From CAVRUH01 sp963822595 (GTDB lineage Bacteria; Chlamydiota; Chlamydiia; Chlamydiales; Waddliaceae), in assembly GCA_963822595.1 (NCBI GenBank), contig CAWGIG010000001.1:434001-498000 (forward strand): DNA of 64,000 nucleotides, given 5' to 3'. The stretch's first letter is position 1, and the number at the start of each line of letters is the position of its first letter. The notes under the pieces were generated by a model. The model worked only from the letters and a program-made list of their open reading frames with translations, made no database searches and was not told the DNA's origin. Shown in pieces: positions 35,939 through 44,614 of this stretch. The translations under genes were made by a program, and so were the position numbers.

Positions 35939-36400
35939 ATGATGAAAGCTTTAGCCCTATTTTTATGCGCAGGCACCCTTATGGCGTCTCAACTTATTGC
36001 TGTCGATATCCCTCTCGGTGAAACCCTTGAAACACAAATGTGGGAAAATATGAAACACCACAACTGGACCGCTGTCGAAAAAAATATCGCTCCAGATTTT
36101 AGATCTGTCCATTGGTTCGGCGCCCTAGACAGAGAAAAAGAACTCGAACTCATTAAAGACCTCTATCTTGGAAACTACAAAATCACCGCACTAACAACAG
36201 AAGAAAAGGGCGATACAATCATCGTCACATATCTTGTTGCCGTCAACGAAAACATCAAAGATCAACGCTCCACAACAAAACCTACTCCACGCTTAAGCGT
36301 ATGGAAAAAAAATGGCGATAGTTGGCAATGGATCGCCCACGCCAATTGCAATCCCTTTGATGAGGCCAAAGCTGCTTCCAAACCTAAATTTGCAAACTAA
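35939..36400 (+). CDS. Exported NTF2-like (DUF4440/SnoaL-type) protein
   Basis: 153 aa from the ATG at 35939, 7 nt after AGGAG, which coincides with the start of a signal peptide (MMKALALFLCAGTLMASQLIAVD). The mature part has the NTF2-like order: a helix ETQMWENMKHHNWTAVEKNIAPDF, a basic/acidic segment, and strands TALTTEEKGDTIIVTYLV and RLSVWKKNGDSWQWIAHANCNPF. That last strand (W-x-W-x-A-H-A) is typical of DUF4440 domains. Probably a periplasmic ligand-binding or small enzymatic protein of unknown substrate. A hairpin terminator follows. Confidence 0.8.
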   Translation: MMKALALFLCAGTLMASQLIAVDIPLGETLETQMWENMKHHNWTAVEKNIAPDFRSVHWFGALDREKELELIKDLYLGNYKITALTTEEKGDTIIVTYLVAVNENIKDQRSTTKPTPRLSVWKKNGDSWQWIAHANCNPFDEAKAASKPKFAN

Positions 36401-36426
36401 GTATCCCTATTCCAAGTTTTTACAAA

Positions 36427-36455
36427 AAGGCCTTCACATTTGAAGGCCTTCAATT
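36427..36455 (+). terminator. Hairpin terminator after the NTF2-like gene
   Basis: AAGGCCTTC (36427-36435) pairs perfectly with GAAGGCCTT (36442-36450) around a 6-nt loop. Only a weak T-rich tail follows, with an A-tract before it, so it may work in both directions. Confidence 0.55.
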
Positions 36456-36518
36456 TATATAGACAAATAATAAAATTTATAGTATAATTTTGATTTATTA
36501 ATATATAATTGGAAAAAT

Positions 36519-37442
36519 ATGTGCTTTTCATTAAAATGTAGTAATTCAGATTTCCATTTAAAATATTTTACTGAGCCTGATTTTAATGATGTCGAAGAAG
36601 AACTTCCAGCCCACCAAAATCCCCGCTGCATCCAAGCTATGACCATGGTATTTGCAGATCTGAATACTTTGGAACGCCCTGAAGACAAAAAGTATATCGA
36701 ATTACTTGATAGATTCAGAAAAGCCATTTCCATAACGAAGATTCCTAAAAGAACAGCTAAATACTATAGGTTTTATATTAACGATCCAACGATGATCATT
36801 GCTTGTTGGTTTGGCTATACCGATCTTGTAAAAGATTTGTACGCCAGGGGGATACCATTAAACATTCAAACCGTATCAAAATACACTCCATTACATTATG
36901 CCGCCCAAACAGGGAATTTCGATTTGGCCAAATTCATCATCGGTGAACTGAAATTCTTAGAAGACAAGGATTCAAAATTCGGCCGCACACCCCTACATAT
37001 CGCTTGTTCATTCAGACACATCATAATTGCCAATGAACTTATAAAAAATAAAGCTGACCTACATGCTATTGATGCTGCTGGGAACACGCCTCTTCATCTC
37101 GCTTTTTGTGACTTCAATCAACAAAATAATGATCGGAAACTTGCTGGCCGCATCGGGTTATTCCTCTTTTCAAAAGGAGCAAATCCTTTATTAAAAAATT
37201 CCTCTGGAAAAATACCTGTCAATTGGATATCTAAAGATGATCTAGAAACTGCATTTTCAACATTCCCCGTCTCTACAGCACCCCTTCCATTTCCTAGGGA
37301 CGTTTGGGAAATCATCCTACGCAAACTCCCAAATGACTTCCTCTTTGAAAACGTCAGACCTACCTGTAAATTCTTAAATAATGCCTCCCTAAAATCAGTC
37401 ATAAATGACTTATTTTCAAAAAGTAAGCCAGAATTAAAGTAA
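36519..37442 (+). CDS. Ankyrin-repeat protein with C-terminal F-box-like motif
   Basis: The 307-aa protein has a charged N-terminal 80 residues, then ankyrin repeats from about residue 85 to 245; the clearest are YTPLHYAAQTGNFDLAKFII, RTPLHIACSFRHIIIANELI and NTPLHLAFCDFN. Residues about 252-300 (PLPFPRDVWEIILRKLP then VRPTCKFLNN) match the F-box pattern LPxxxxxxIxxxLP...VCKxW in order and spacing. F-box proteins recruit substrates to SCF ubiquitin ligases through SKP1; ankyrin repeats would bind the substrate. Usually the F-box is N-terminal, but C-terminal ones are common in intracellular bacterial and poxviral ANK proteins. A host-directed effector is likely. No signal peptide. Confidence 0.8.
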   Translation: MCFSLKCSNSDFHLKYFTEPDFNDVEEELPAHQNPRCIQAMTMVFADLNTLERPEDKKYIELLDRFRKAISITKIPKRTAKYYRFYINDPTMIIACWFGYTDLVKDLYARGIPLNIQTVSKYTPLHYAAQTGNFDLAKFIIGELKFLEDKDSKFGRTPLHIACSFRHIIIANELIKNKADLHAIDAAGNTPLHLAFCDFNQQNNDRKLAGRIGLFLFSKGANPLLKNSSGKIPVNWISKDDLETAFSTFPVSTAPLPFPRDVWEIILRKLPNDFLFENVRPTCKFLNNASLKSVINDLFSKSKPELK

Positions 37443-37443
37443 T

Positions 37444-37472
37444 TTGTATTATTATTAAAATTACTGTATAAT
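37444..37472 (+). promoter_or_regulatory. Candidate sigma70-type promoter
   Basis: TTGTAT (37444-37449), a 17-nt spacer and a perfect TATAAT (37467-37472), 26 nt before the following gene. GGAGG lies at 37490-37494. Confidence 0.5.
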
Positions 37473-37497
37473 GAAGATAGGATAGTTTCGGAGGTTT

Positions 37498-38505
37498 ATG
37501 GAGCGAAGTGCATCCTTTTCCCTAAGTTCTATTAGTTATAGTAGTGATTCTTCCCTAGCAAAATCCGGAAGCAAAGAGTCAACCCCTTCCCTTCTGTCTC
37601 GTATATGGGAAAAACAAATGAGTGATACTCCCGTTTCAAAAAGCAGCCCCCTTGCAGGGAGAATCTCTCCTTCCCCATCACCCCGTCAATCGATAGGACA
37701 AATAGAAGAATATGGGGAGTCAAATACCAAGCAGGCCACAGCAAAATTTGGAACTAAAATGCTTATCGACCATTCAGATAAGGGTAAAGGGGAGATGATG
37801 ACGCTTGATGATGCCGAGCACCAAATGACCCGCAATAAGCTGCTTAAGGAAACTTCGATGCCCGAGCTTGGTGAACGCGGACTAGAAGAAGTCGCTAAAC
37901 CACCAGCGGTTTCCTCTTCATCACAATTAAAACACGAAGCTATCGAACAGAGAATATTCTCGAATCCTGCATTTGCTTTACTCACTAATCAAAATCGCCC
38001 AACAGATCTTCCTTTAAGCATAGAGGAAGTGGATATTAATGCTTATTTAGAAACACTGCATAAGGGAATAAATCCCAATTCTAATTTACAATCGCCAAAT
38101 ATCACTCCTCAGGACATTGATCAATTAAAAACAGATGTAAAGGCTTACATCAGGGCATTTAAAAAGGAAAACAAGAATGTGTATAGTAACGAATCTAATA
38201 ATCAAGTTGCAGTTCTTTGCAGCATCTTAAATAAAAGTAGAGAATACGAAGGGCAATTTAAAAAACCAGTGGGTGAAATAACAAAATTCCTTGGATCGCA
38301 ATCTGTAAAATACTCTAAAAATTCCAGAGCTGAGGCCAAAAAACAAGAGCGTGCTGCAAAAGTAGAAGGGTTTAAATCCTCTCTAAAAACAAAAGTTAAA
38401 AATTTAGGCATTATAGCGAAAACAATCAGTAGCAAACTTTCTACGAAAAATGGAAATCCTCAAAATGAAAAAAATAGTAGAAATTCAATAAGCGATTCCC
38501 AGTGA
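37498..38505 (+). CDS. Ser-rich, low-complexity protein of unknown function (effector-like)
   Basis: The 335-aa ORF has its own promoter and an ideal Shine-Dalgarno (GGAGG, spacing 3). Residues 1-75 are Ser/Pro-rich (SLSSISYSSDSS, SPSPSPRQS) and predicted disordered, like type III secretion signals and chaperone-binding regions. The middle is helical and the C-terminus is Lys/Ser-rich and basic. There is no membrane segment. No family recognised. Placement next to the ANK/F-box gene and the disordered Ser-rich start suggest, but do not prove, a secreted effector. Confidence 0.65.
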   Translation: MERSASFSLSSISYSSDSSLAKSGSKESTPSLLSRIWEKQMSDTPVSKSSPLAGRISPSPSPRQSIGQIEEYGESNTKQATAKFGTKMLIDHSDKGKGEMMTLDDAEHQMTRNKLLKETSMPELGERGLEEVAKPPAVSSSSQLKHEAIEQRIFSNPAFALLTNQNRPTDLPLSIEEVDINAYLETLHKGINPNSNLQSPNITPQDIDQLKTDVKAYIRAFKKENKNVYSNESNNQVAVLCSILNKSREYEGQFKKPVGEITKFLGSQSVKYSKNSRAEAKKQERAAKVEGFKSSLKTKVKNLGIIAKTISSKLSTKNGNPQNEKNSRNSISDSQ

Positions 38506-38570
38506 AGGATAATTTCATCATTTTTACACCCCGGGGACATGAATTCTCATTCCCAAAAGCCACATAATTC

Positions 38571-38600
38571 TTGAATTTATTAAGTCTTTTATGATACACT
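38571..38600 (+). promoter_or_regulatory. Candidate promoter of the 772-aa exported protein
   Basis: TTGAAT (38571-38576), 18-nt spacer, TACACT (38595-38600), 44 nt upstream of the start at 38645. Confidence 0.3.
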
Positions 38601-38644
38601 ACTAGATCCATTAAATATTATAATAAGGTAAATTAACACTAGTT

Positions 38645-40963
38645 ATGTCAAATACAATACGATCGCTAATCTTATTTTTATTAGTTGCTTTTTCTCCAAT
38701 TCATTCCGAGGCGCTTTCACCCGCTACCATTGAGTCATTCGAGAGAATCAAAAAACTTGACTACGAGCTCGGGCACCATGGCGGATATAGCGGCCAATAC
38801 CTCCTTCGTTTAAGCAAAATGCAAGACGAATGGCTTATCTATCTCCACGAAGTAGAGGGCAAAGAAGAATTTAATCAAGGGGTCTTCCATCTCCATAACA
38901 GCCTGGATAGCTTCTATTCGGTCAGCAGTTATGTTAGCGATGTCGTAAACTTATACAACCCCGGTAAAGAGAGAATCTATTTCCCCCACGAAGACGAAAT
39001 AGGTTACCTTAACACATTTAAAACGGGAAGGGAACTTACCAGCGAAGAAAGAAAAGTCTATTTCGATGAAGAAATGCACAACTACTTACGCGATGGGCTA
39101 GTGGAACCCTTTACTTTGGATGAGAAGTCTCTTTATGAACTTAAGCCTGGGGTCATCTATAATTTTGGACTCTTCCCTGACGGAACCATTCGGGCGGCAC
39201 TAGAATGCCCTGGACGAAAAGACTACCAAGAAACCGAAGATCACCTCATCATCGATGTCTTCGCTTACCCCAACCATACCATTCTGGCAGGCTCTCCCGA
39301 TCAACATCTTGTCGCTGCAGGCTCCTTTATTGTCTATGAGCATAAAGGAAATCGAATCTACTTTATTTCGAATAAATCGGGACACTTTGTGCCGCACTAT
39401 TTTTCGCTAAAATCCATGGTTCAGGGTATGGCGGCGTTGGGAATCAATGAAAACACGATTATTTCTATCCCCGATATTGATATTGCCGCTGTTGCTCTGA
39501 AACTCTATAATTCCATACAAATTCCGGTTGTGTTCTCGACAGACAAGAATCAACATCTTTTTAAGAAAGCGGAAAAAAGATGGCATAAAGTTTACAATGA
39601 GATTGACCGTTCCCTGTTGGAGAAATTTTCAAAGGGGGAAATTGGCGAGTTAGATCCTAAACTTGCAGAACAAATTAACCAATGGCGAAATGAAGCAACG
39701 TATATGCGTAGTGCTTATCATCTTTTTTCGGAAGATCACAAAGCGCCAAAAGCTTTAAAGAATTTTGTCAGACAATTCGGCAAACTGAAAGATGTCATCA
39801 AGCACTCCGTAATCGATAAAATTCAAACGGAATCCGCAGACCTTTTAACAAAAATCCAAAAGTATGACCAAACCCTCAATACCAAAGTCGTTAATTTCTC
39901 CGATCGCCCCTCCTCCCTGCAATTTTTCCATGAGGCAACCGAAGAAATAAAAAAACTCTTTTTACAAGAAACTGTTTCTATTGAAGAATATCACAAAGTG
40001 AAGAAAAGTTCTCGGGAACTTGGGGTCTTTTTTGAACTCATGGCAGTTAATATTCTCGGAAAGGAAGAGGGGTTTTTTCTCTATCGGGCTGTCTCTAAAG
40101 AGTTTTTTGACGTTAACGATATCATGACCGAAATACACGACGCCTATATTAAAGATCAGTTGCTGGGATTAAATCCTAATGATCACGTTGCGATTCCCAA
40201 TAAAGCAAAGGAAACGCTGAATCGCATTTTTAGTCGCCTGCGATATCTTCCTGAATCTATCCATTTTGAGATAGAACCAAATCAAGGTTTTTACTTGATC
40301 AATAGTGCCAAAGATTGGTACTTCATTCACGCTTACATGAGCAAACACCCTGAAGATCCAGGTACAGATAATTACGACCCTAGGATCAAGGCCTATTTGG
40401 TTAAAATTTTAACAGGGCAAGAAATAGATAAAAGCGACGAATATGCTATAAAATACTTAAATTCAGTCTTGAGAACTGCTGAGAGAGCTAAAAACGGTCT
40501 TCTTCTGTTGGATAAAAATGCGGAATTGGATCCGATGATTACTCAATACATGGACGCATTACGGACCGTCTTGAATAATCCTGAAGACTCAAAGGGCGCC
40601 ATTCAGACAATGCTCACCTTTTTGGAGTACAAAGGAGTCCCCACTCTTTCCCTTGAAAAGTGGGAATGTGTGGAGCAAGAAGAATTTGACAAGCGATTCC
40701 AGGAATGCATGAACACGATAGGTTTGCTTCTCAATGATGTAAAGCCTAAGTTCGATGAGCTTAAACGCATCCGTGAGAACGTCCAGATGATCGGCGATTT
40801 GATGTCTCTCTATAGAGCCGTGGGGGCGAATCATCAGAACCTCCCCGAAGTCTACTACGATACCACTTATGACCTATGTCAAAAACTCCTTGCGGCGATA
40901 GATAACAATTCCGAGAAGATGATCTTCTACGCGGATGAACTGGTAAAACTTTGCGGTAACTAA
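38645..40963 (+). CDS. Large exported protein of unknown function
   Basis: The 772-aa protein has a clear signal peptide (residues 1-24, SLILFLLVAFSPIHSEA). The N-terminal third is mixed alpha/beta. Near residues 215-255 the order AGSPDQHLVAAGSF..., then GNRIYFISNKSGHFVPHYFSL resembles a motif (ISNxSGHYxP) that I remember from some effector and polymorphic-toxin-like proteins; its function is unknown to me. The remaining 500 residues are helical and charged, with probable coiled coil (about 390-450). It probably acts in the periplasm or at the surface. The region after it is a P4 palindrome. Confidence 0.72.
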   Translation: MSNTIRSLILFLLVAFSPIHSEALSPATIESFERIKKLDYELGHHGGYSGQYLLRLSKMQDEWLIYLHEVEGKEEFNQGVFHLHNSLDSFYSVSSYVSDVVNLYNPGKERIYFPHEDEIGYLNTFKTGRELTSEERKVYFDEEMHNYLRDGLVEPFTLDEKSLYELKPGVIYNFGLFPDGTIRAALECPGRKDYQETEDHLIIDVFAYPNHTILAGSPDQHLVAAGSFIVYEHKGNRIYFISNKSGHFVPHYFSLKSMVQGMAALGINENTIISIPDIDIAAVALKLYNSIQIPVVFSTDKNQHLFKKAEKRWHKVYNEIDRSLLEKFSKGEIGELDPKLAEQINQWRNEATYMRSAYHLFSEDHKAPKALKNFVRQFGKLKDVIKHSVIDKIQTESADLLTKIQKYDQTLNTKVVNFSDRPSSLQFFHEATEEIKKLFLQETVSIEEYHKVKKSSRELGVFFELMAVNILGKEEGFFLYRAVSKEFFDVNDIMTEIHDAYIKDQLLGLNPNDHVAIPNKAKETLNRIFSRLRYLPESIHFEIEPNQGFYLINSAKDWYFIHAYMSKHPEDPGTDNYDPRIKAYLVKILTGQEIDKSDEYAIKYLNSVLRTAERAKNGLLLLDKNAELDPMITQYMDALRTVLNNPEDSKGAIQTMLTFLEYKGVPTLSLEKWECVEQEEFDKRFQECMNTIGLLLNDVKPKFDELKRIRENVQMIGDLMSLYRAVGANHQNLPEVYYDTTYDLCQKLLAAIDNNSEKMIFYADELVKLCGN

Positions 40964-40971
40964 AAAAACCA

Positions 40972-41168
40972 ATGGTTTGTACAGATACGGAATAACAGGA
41001 TAAGCAGGATCGCAAGCGGCAGGATAAAAAAGGGATAAGAAAAAAAGAAAAGGAATTAGAAAATAAAAGTTTTTTTGTTTTTTATCTTTTTATTCTTTTT
41101 TTTTATCCTTTTTTATCCTGCCGCTTGCGATCCTGCTTATCCTGTTATTCTGTTTCTATGCAAACCAA
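40972..41168. repeat. Intergenic palindrome, family P4, copy 1
   Basis: Arms read GAATAACAGGATAAGCAGGA then TCGCAAGCGGCAGG and complement, around an A/T-rich spacer. Copy 2 at 42796-42931 is nearly identical but carries GCGACAGG/CCTGTCGC instead of GCGGCAGG/CCTGCCGC, so both arms changed together. It makes up most of the 318-bp gap 40964-41281. Confidence 0.88.
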
Positions 41169-41170
41169 TC

Positions 41171-41208
41171 TTCGCATGTCCTTCGTTTTCTTCGTGAACT
41201 TTGCGTCA
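41171..41208. repeat. Solo arm of palindrome family P8
   Basis: CTTCGCATGTCCTTCG followed by TTTTCTTCGTGAACTTTGCG matches one arm of the palindrome at 3818-3892. No partner arm is present here. Confidence 0.6.
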
Positions 41209-41281
41209 AAAAAAATTATATATATATTTTCACAAAAAGTTTATATATCGGGTATTCACTAAAAACAAGGAGTTTTTTTAA

Positions 41282-42382
41282 ATGAATACCCTACTCAAGA
41301 ATTTTATCGCGAATACAGTTCTATTCACATGCATAGGATTGCAATTTCAAGTGGATGCCTGCACAGGCATCAAACTGACCGCCAAAGACGGCACTCAAGT
41401 CAACGGACGTACCTTAGAATTTGGTATACCCGTACAAGCATCCGTGGCTCTCATTCCAAGAAATTATGAATTTCAGGGCACGACACCTAAGGGTCCAGGG
41501 CTCTCCTATAAGTCTAAATATGCCACCGTAGGCGCTATTGCCTTCAACAACGTTCAGTTAATGGACGGTATGAACGAAAAAGGGTTGGTTGTAGGGACAT
41601 TTTACTTTCCAGGGTATGCAGGGTACACAGAAACGACCTCGGAAAACCAATCTAAGTCTCTTTCCCCTATAGATTTTCCCAATTGGATCTTGACTCAATT
41701 TGCTACATTGGATGAGGTTAAAGCAGCTCTTCCGAGCGTGGTGATAGCTCCCACAGTCGTCAAGCAGTGGGGGGATACTCCTGCTCCCTTTCACTATATC
41801 GTCTATGATAAACAAGGAGAGGCTTTAGTTATCGAACCCATTAATGGCAAATTAGTCACCTATCAGAATAAGATGGGGGTATTTACGAATTCCCCTACAT
41901 TCGATTGGCATCTCACCAATTTAAGAAATTATATCAACCTAAATCCTGAAAATACTAAGCCTCTAAAGGAAGATGGGGTGGTTTTATCATCCTTTGGTCA
42001 GGGATCAGGAATGGTGGGGTTACCAGGTGATTTTACGCCTCCTTCACGCTTTGTAAGAGCAGCGATATTTAGTTACACATCCATACCTGTGGAAAGTGGT
42101 GAAAAGAATGTAAATCGCGTTTTTCATATTTTGAATCAGTTTGATATACCCGTAGGGGCGGCTAGGGATACTGTAAATGGGAAGATTTATAGTGATTCTA
42201 CCCAAGTAACCTCTGTAAAGGACCCGAATACCCTCAAGTATTACTTCAAAACATATGATAATCAAAGTATTAAATTTGCAGATTTGAGTAAGTTTGATTT
42301 CGATTCACACGGCATTAAGGTGATCGAAACAACCGGCAATGAGACGGCCATCGATGTAACAAAACAGGCAAAAACCCTGTAA
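41282..42382 (+). CDS. Exported linear amide C-N hydrolase (choloylglycine hydrolase/penicillin V acylase family)
   Basis: The 366-aa protein is preceded by AAGGAG. The signal peptide ends at VDA, exposing C27 (CTGIKLTAKDG) as the N-terminal nucleophile after cleavage, as expected for this Ntn-hydrolase family. Other family features are the G-R-T-L-E-F strand (RTLEFG), MDGMNEKGLVVGTFYFP, and VFTNSPTFDWHLTNLRNY with the conserved Asn. Substrates of relatives are bile-salt conjugates, penicillin V or acyl-homoserine lactones; here it is unknown. The gene and the next small ORF are bracketed by two P4 palindromes. A strong terminator follows. Confidence 0.92.
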   Translation: MNTLLKNFIANTVLFTCIGLQFQVDACTGIKLTAKDGTQVNGRTLEFGIPVQASVALIPRNYEFQGTTPKGPGLSYKSKYATVGAIAFNNVQLMDGMNEKGLVVGTFYFPGYAGYTETTSENQSKSLSPIDFPNWILTQFATLDEVKAALPSVVIAPTVVKQWGDTPAPFHYIVYDKQGEALVIEPINGKLVTYQNKMGVFTNSPTFDWHLTNLRNYINLNPENTKPLKEDGVVLSSFGQGSGMVGLPGDFTPPSRFVRAAIFSYTSIPVESGEKNVNRVFHILNQFDIPVGAARDTVNGKIYSDSTQVTSVKDPNTLKYYFKTYDNQSIKFADLSKFDFDSHGIKVIETTGNETAIDVTKQAKTL

Positions 42383-42392
42383 AACCTCTATT

Positions 42393-42430
42393 TTTGGCTG
42401 GATTTCTTAAAATCCAGCCAAATTTCCCTT
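42393..42430 (+). terminator. Rho-independent terminator after the amide hydrolase
   Basis: A perfect 13-bp stem, TTTGGCTGGATTT (42393-42405) with its complement at 42410-42422, 4-nt loop, followed by T-rich sequence. Confidence 0.8.
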
Positions 42431-42463
42431 TTATTTAAATAATAAATATGATATAATTAAGTC

Positions 42464-42778
42464 ATGTTTACACAAGATCATGAAAGTCACAGTAAAAAAA
42501 ACGAGGCTTTGTTTAAGGAATTACTTTATAGAGCCAACGATTTAGAAAAGGAAGAAACTAAATTGTTTCAAGAGCTCCAAGTAACCGCAGAGCAAATTTC
42601 ACAGTTTATGGACAAACCCGAGAATTTTACGCCTGAAAACTGGGAAAAAATCAAAACACATCAAGCTCAACTGAGTGAAAAACTCGATCTCGAGCTCAAA
42701 AACATCAAAAATCCCCGAAAAACTAAAAAAGCCTACCAAAAAAACATCGTTAACAACAGATGGATTTTCGTTCGGTAA
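42464..42778 (+). CDS. Small helical protein of unknown function
   Basis: The 104-aa, hydrophilic and probably coiled-coil protein (NDLEKEETKLFQELQVTAEQI) has a basic C-terminus (NPRKTKKAYQ). No Shine-Dalgarno; a TATAAT at 42452-42457 ends 6 nt before the ATG, so the message may be leaderless. It sits after a strong terminator and before a P4 palindrome. No homologue recognised. Confidence 0.55.
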   Translation: MFTQDHESHSKKNEALFKELLYRANDLEKEETKLFQELQVTAEQISQFMDKPENFTPENWEKIKTHQAQLSEKLDLELKNIKNPRKTKKAYQKNIVNNRWIFVR

Positions 42779-42795
42779 ATAGGCCTCATAGACAA

Positions 42796-42931
42796 AAAAT
42801 AACAGGATAAGCAGGATCGCAAGCGACAGGATAAAAAAAGGATAAGAAAAAAGAAATTAAAAAATAACAATTTCTTTTTTCTTATCCTTTTTTTATCCTG
42901 TCGCTTGCGATCCTGCTTATCCTGTTATCTC
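42796..42931. repeat. Intergenic palindrome, family P4, copy 2
   Basis: A near-perfect palindrome, arms about 60 bp with AATAACAGGATAAGCAGGA and TCGCAAGCGACAGG, spacer at about 42860-42870. It lies between the convergent ends of the small ORF and proS, where it could terminate both. Confidence 0.88.
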
Positions 42932-42951
42932 GTTTCTATGCACGCCATCCA

Positions 42952-44475
42952 CTAGTAAGACTTTGCGAAAATAGCATCCAACGTTGCAGGTTTTCCTGTA
43001 AGGATACACTTGCCTTCCGTGCCGCTTTGCTTCAAAGGCAAACACCTTATGGTAAGCTTCATTTCCTTTAACATCTCTTCGCTGTCGGCATCGCCGCACC
43101 ACTTCGCTAAAACAAATCCCCCGTGAATTTCGGGCTTTTCACTGTTTTTCGGAGTGAAATACTTCTTCATTTCTTCGAGGTCCTTAATATCAGTTCGTAT
43201 ATTCGCATCGCGAAATTGCTTGGCCTGCTCAAAATAGTTGGACTGTATTTCACCCAATACACTTGGAATCATCGTTCCTATAGAGTCCACACTCACTTTT
43301 TCCTTGTTTCGATGCTCCTTATCCCTTCGCGCTAGCATAACACAACCGTTTTCCATATCCTTTGGTCCCACTTCAAGACGAACAGGGACTCCTTTTTTGA
43401 TCCAATCCCAATGCTTCTCGCCACCACGCATGTCGCGCTTATCCACGTGCACAATGACATCACGGCCAAAAAACTTCTGTTGTCGAATTTGTTCAGCTAC
43501 CTTATCAGCATAGGCAAACACGTCGGCCTCCATCCCATCCCCAGGAGTAAAAGGAATAATCACAACATGCTTTGGCGCTATTCTTGGCGGGAGCCTTAAA
43601 CCATCGTCATCGCCATGGATCATGATTAATCCCCCAATTAAACGGGTGGTAACCCCCCAGGAAGTCGTGAAGCCGTATTCTACTCCGCCTTCTTTGGTGG
43701 TGAATTTAATTTCTTGAGCTCGAGAGAAGTTCTGACCTAGATAATGAGAGGTCCCGCATTGCAAAGCCTTGCAGTCTTGCATCATTGCCTCTAGGGTATA
43801 GGTCGCTACAGCTCCGGGGAAGCGCTCTCCAGCGGATTTTTCGCCTAAAATTAAGGGCATTGCAAGGATTTCTTCGACTAGCTCCCGATATACTTCTAGC
43901 ATTTTGAAGGTCTCTTCACGACCTTCTTTTTCTGTGGCATGGACCGTATGCCCCTCTTGCCAGAGGAATTCCGTCGTGCGTAGAAAGATGCGGGGGCGTA
44001 ATTCCCAACGAACGACATTGGCCCACTGGTTGATAAGAAGAGGAAGATCTCTATAGGACTGAACCCAGCGAGAGAAGGATTCTCCGATAATCATTTCAGA
44101 AGTGGGACGTACAACTAAGGGTTCTTCGAGTTCCCCGGAAGGAATGAGTTTTCCATCTTTTTCTTCGAGACGGTGATGTGTAACAACGGCGCATTCCTTT
44201 GCGAATCCTTCGACGTGTTTGGCCTCTTTTTCTAAATAGCTTAGAGGAATAAACAAAGGAAAATAGGCGTTTTCGTGTCCTGTTTTTTTGATTCTTTCGT
44301 CGAGTTCCAGACGGATATTTTCCCAGATTCCAAAGCCCCAGGGTTTGATGACCATACACCCGCGCACCGGAGAGTTTTCGGCAATATCAGAGGCTTTTAT
44401 GGCTTGTTGATACCATTCAGGATAGTCCTGTTCTCTCGTTGGATTAATAGCTGTACGTTCTTTTGATTTATTCAT
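42952..44475 (-). CDS. proS: Prolyl-tRNA synthetase, archaeal/eukaryotic type (type 3)
   Basis: The 507-aa class II synthetase lacks the bacterial editing insertion. Motif 2 region is ANVVRWELRPRIFLRTTEFLWQEGHTVHAT and motif 3 GGLIMIHGDDDGLRLPPRIAPKHVVI. The C-terminus ends with Tyr (AIFAKSY), the hallmark of the eukaryote/archaea-type enzyme with its zinc-binding-like extension. It charges tRNA-Pro. Some bacteria have this form; I remember Chlamydia as having the bacterial type, so this may reflect gene replacement. It is convergent with the small ORF, with a P4 palindrome in between. Confidence 0.94.
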   Translation of the reverse strand: MNKSKERTAINPTREQDYPEWYQQAIKASDIAENSPVRGCMVIKPWGFGIWENIRLELDERIKKTGHENAYFPLFIPLSYLEKEAKHVEGFAKECAVVTHHRLEEKDGKLIPSGELEEPLVVRPTSEMIIGESFSRWVQSYRDLPLLINQWANVVRWELRPRIFLRTTEFLWQEGHTVHATEKEGREETFKMLEVYRELVEEILAMPLILGEKSAGERFPGAVATYTLEAMMQDCKALQCGTSHYLGQNFSRAQEIKFTTKEGGVEYGFTTSWGVTTRLIGGLIMIHGDDDGLRLPPRIAPKHVVIIPFTPGDGMEADVFAYADKVAEQIRQQKFFGRDVIVHVDKRDMRGGEKHWDWIKKGVPVRLEVGPKDMENGCVMLARRDKEHRNKEKVSVDSIGTMIPSVLGEIQSNYFEQAKQFRDANIRTDIKDLEEMKKYFTPKNSEKPEIHGGFVLAKWCGDADSEEMLKEMKLTIRCLPLKQSGTEGKCILTGKPATLDAIFAKSY

Positions 44476-44614
44476 GATGAAATTCCTTTTGCATCGAGTA
44501 TAAGATATTCCCCAAAAAAAATAAAGGACTCATAGGATAAAATTAAATGTTTACTGAAAATCGGCAATCGTGCCATACCTGGATCTTCCTAAAAAAAACA
44601 ATATGGAGGAATTC

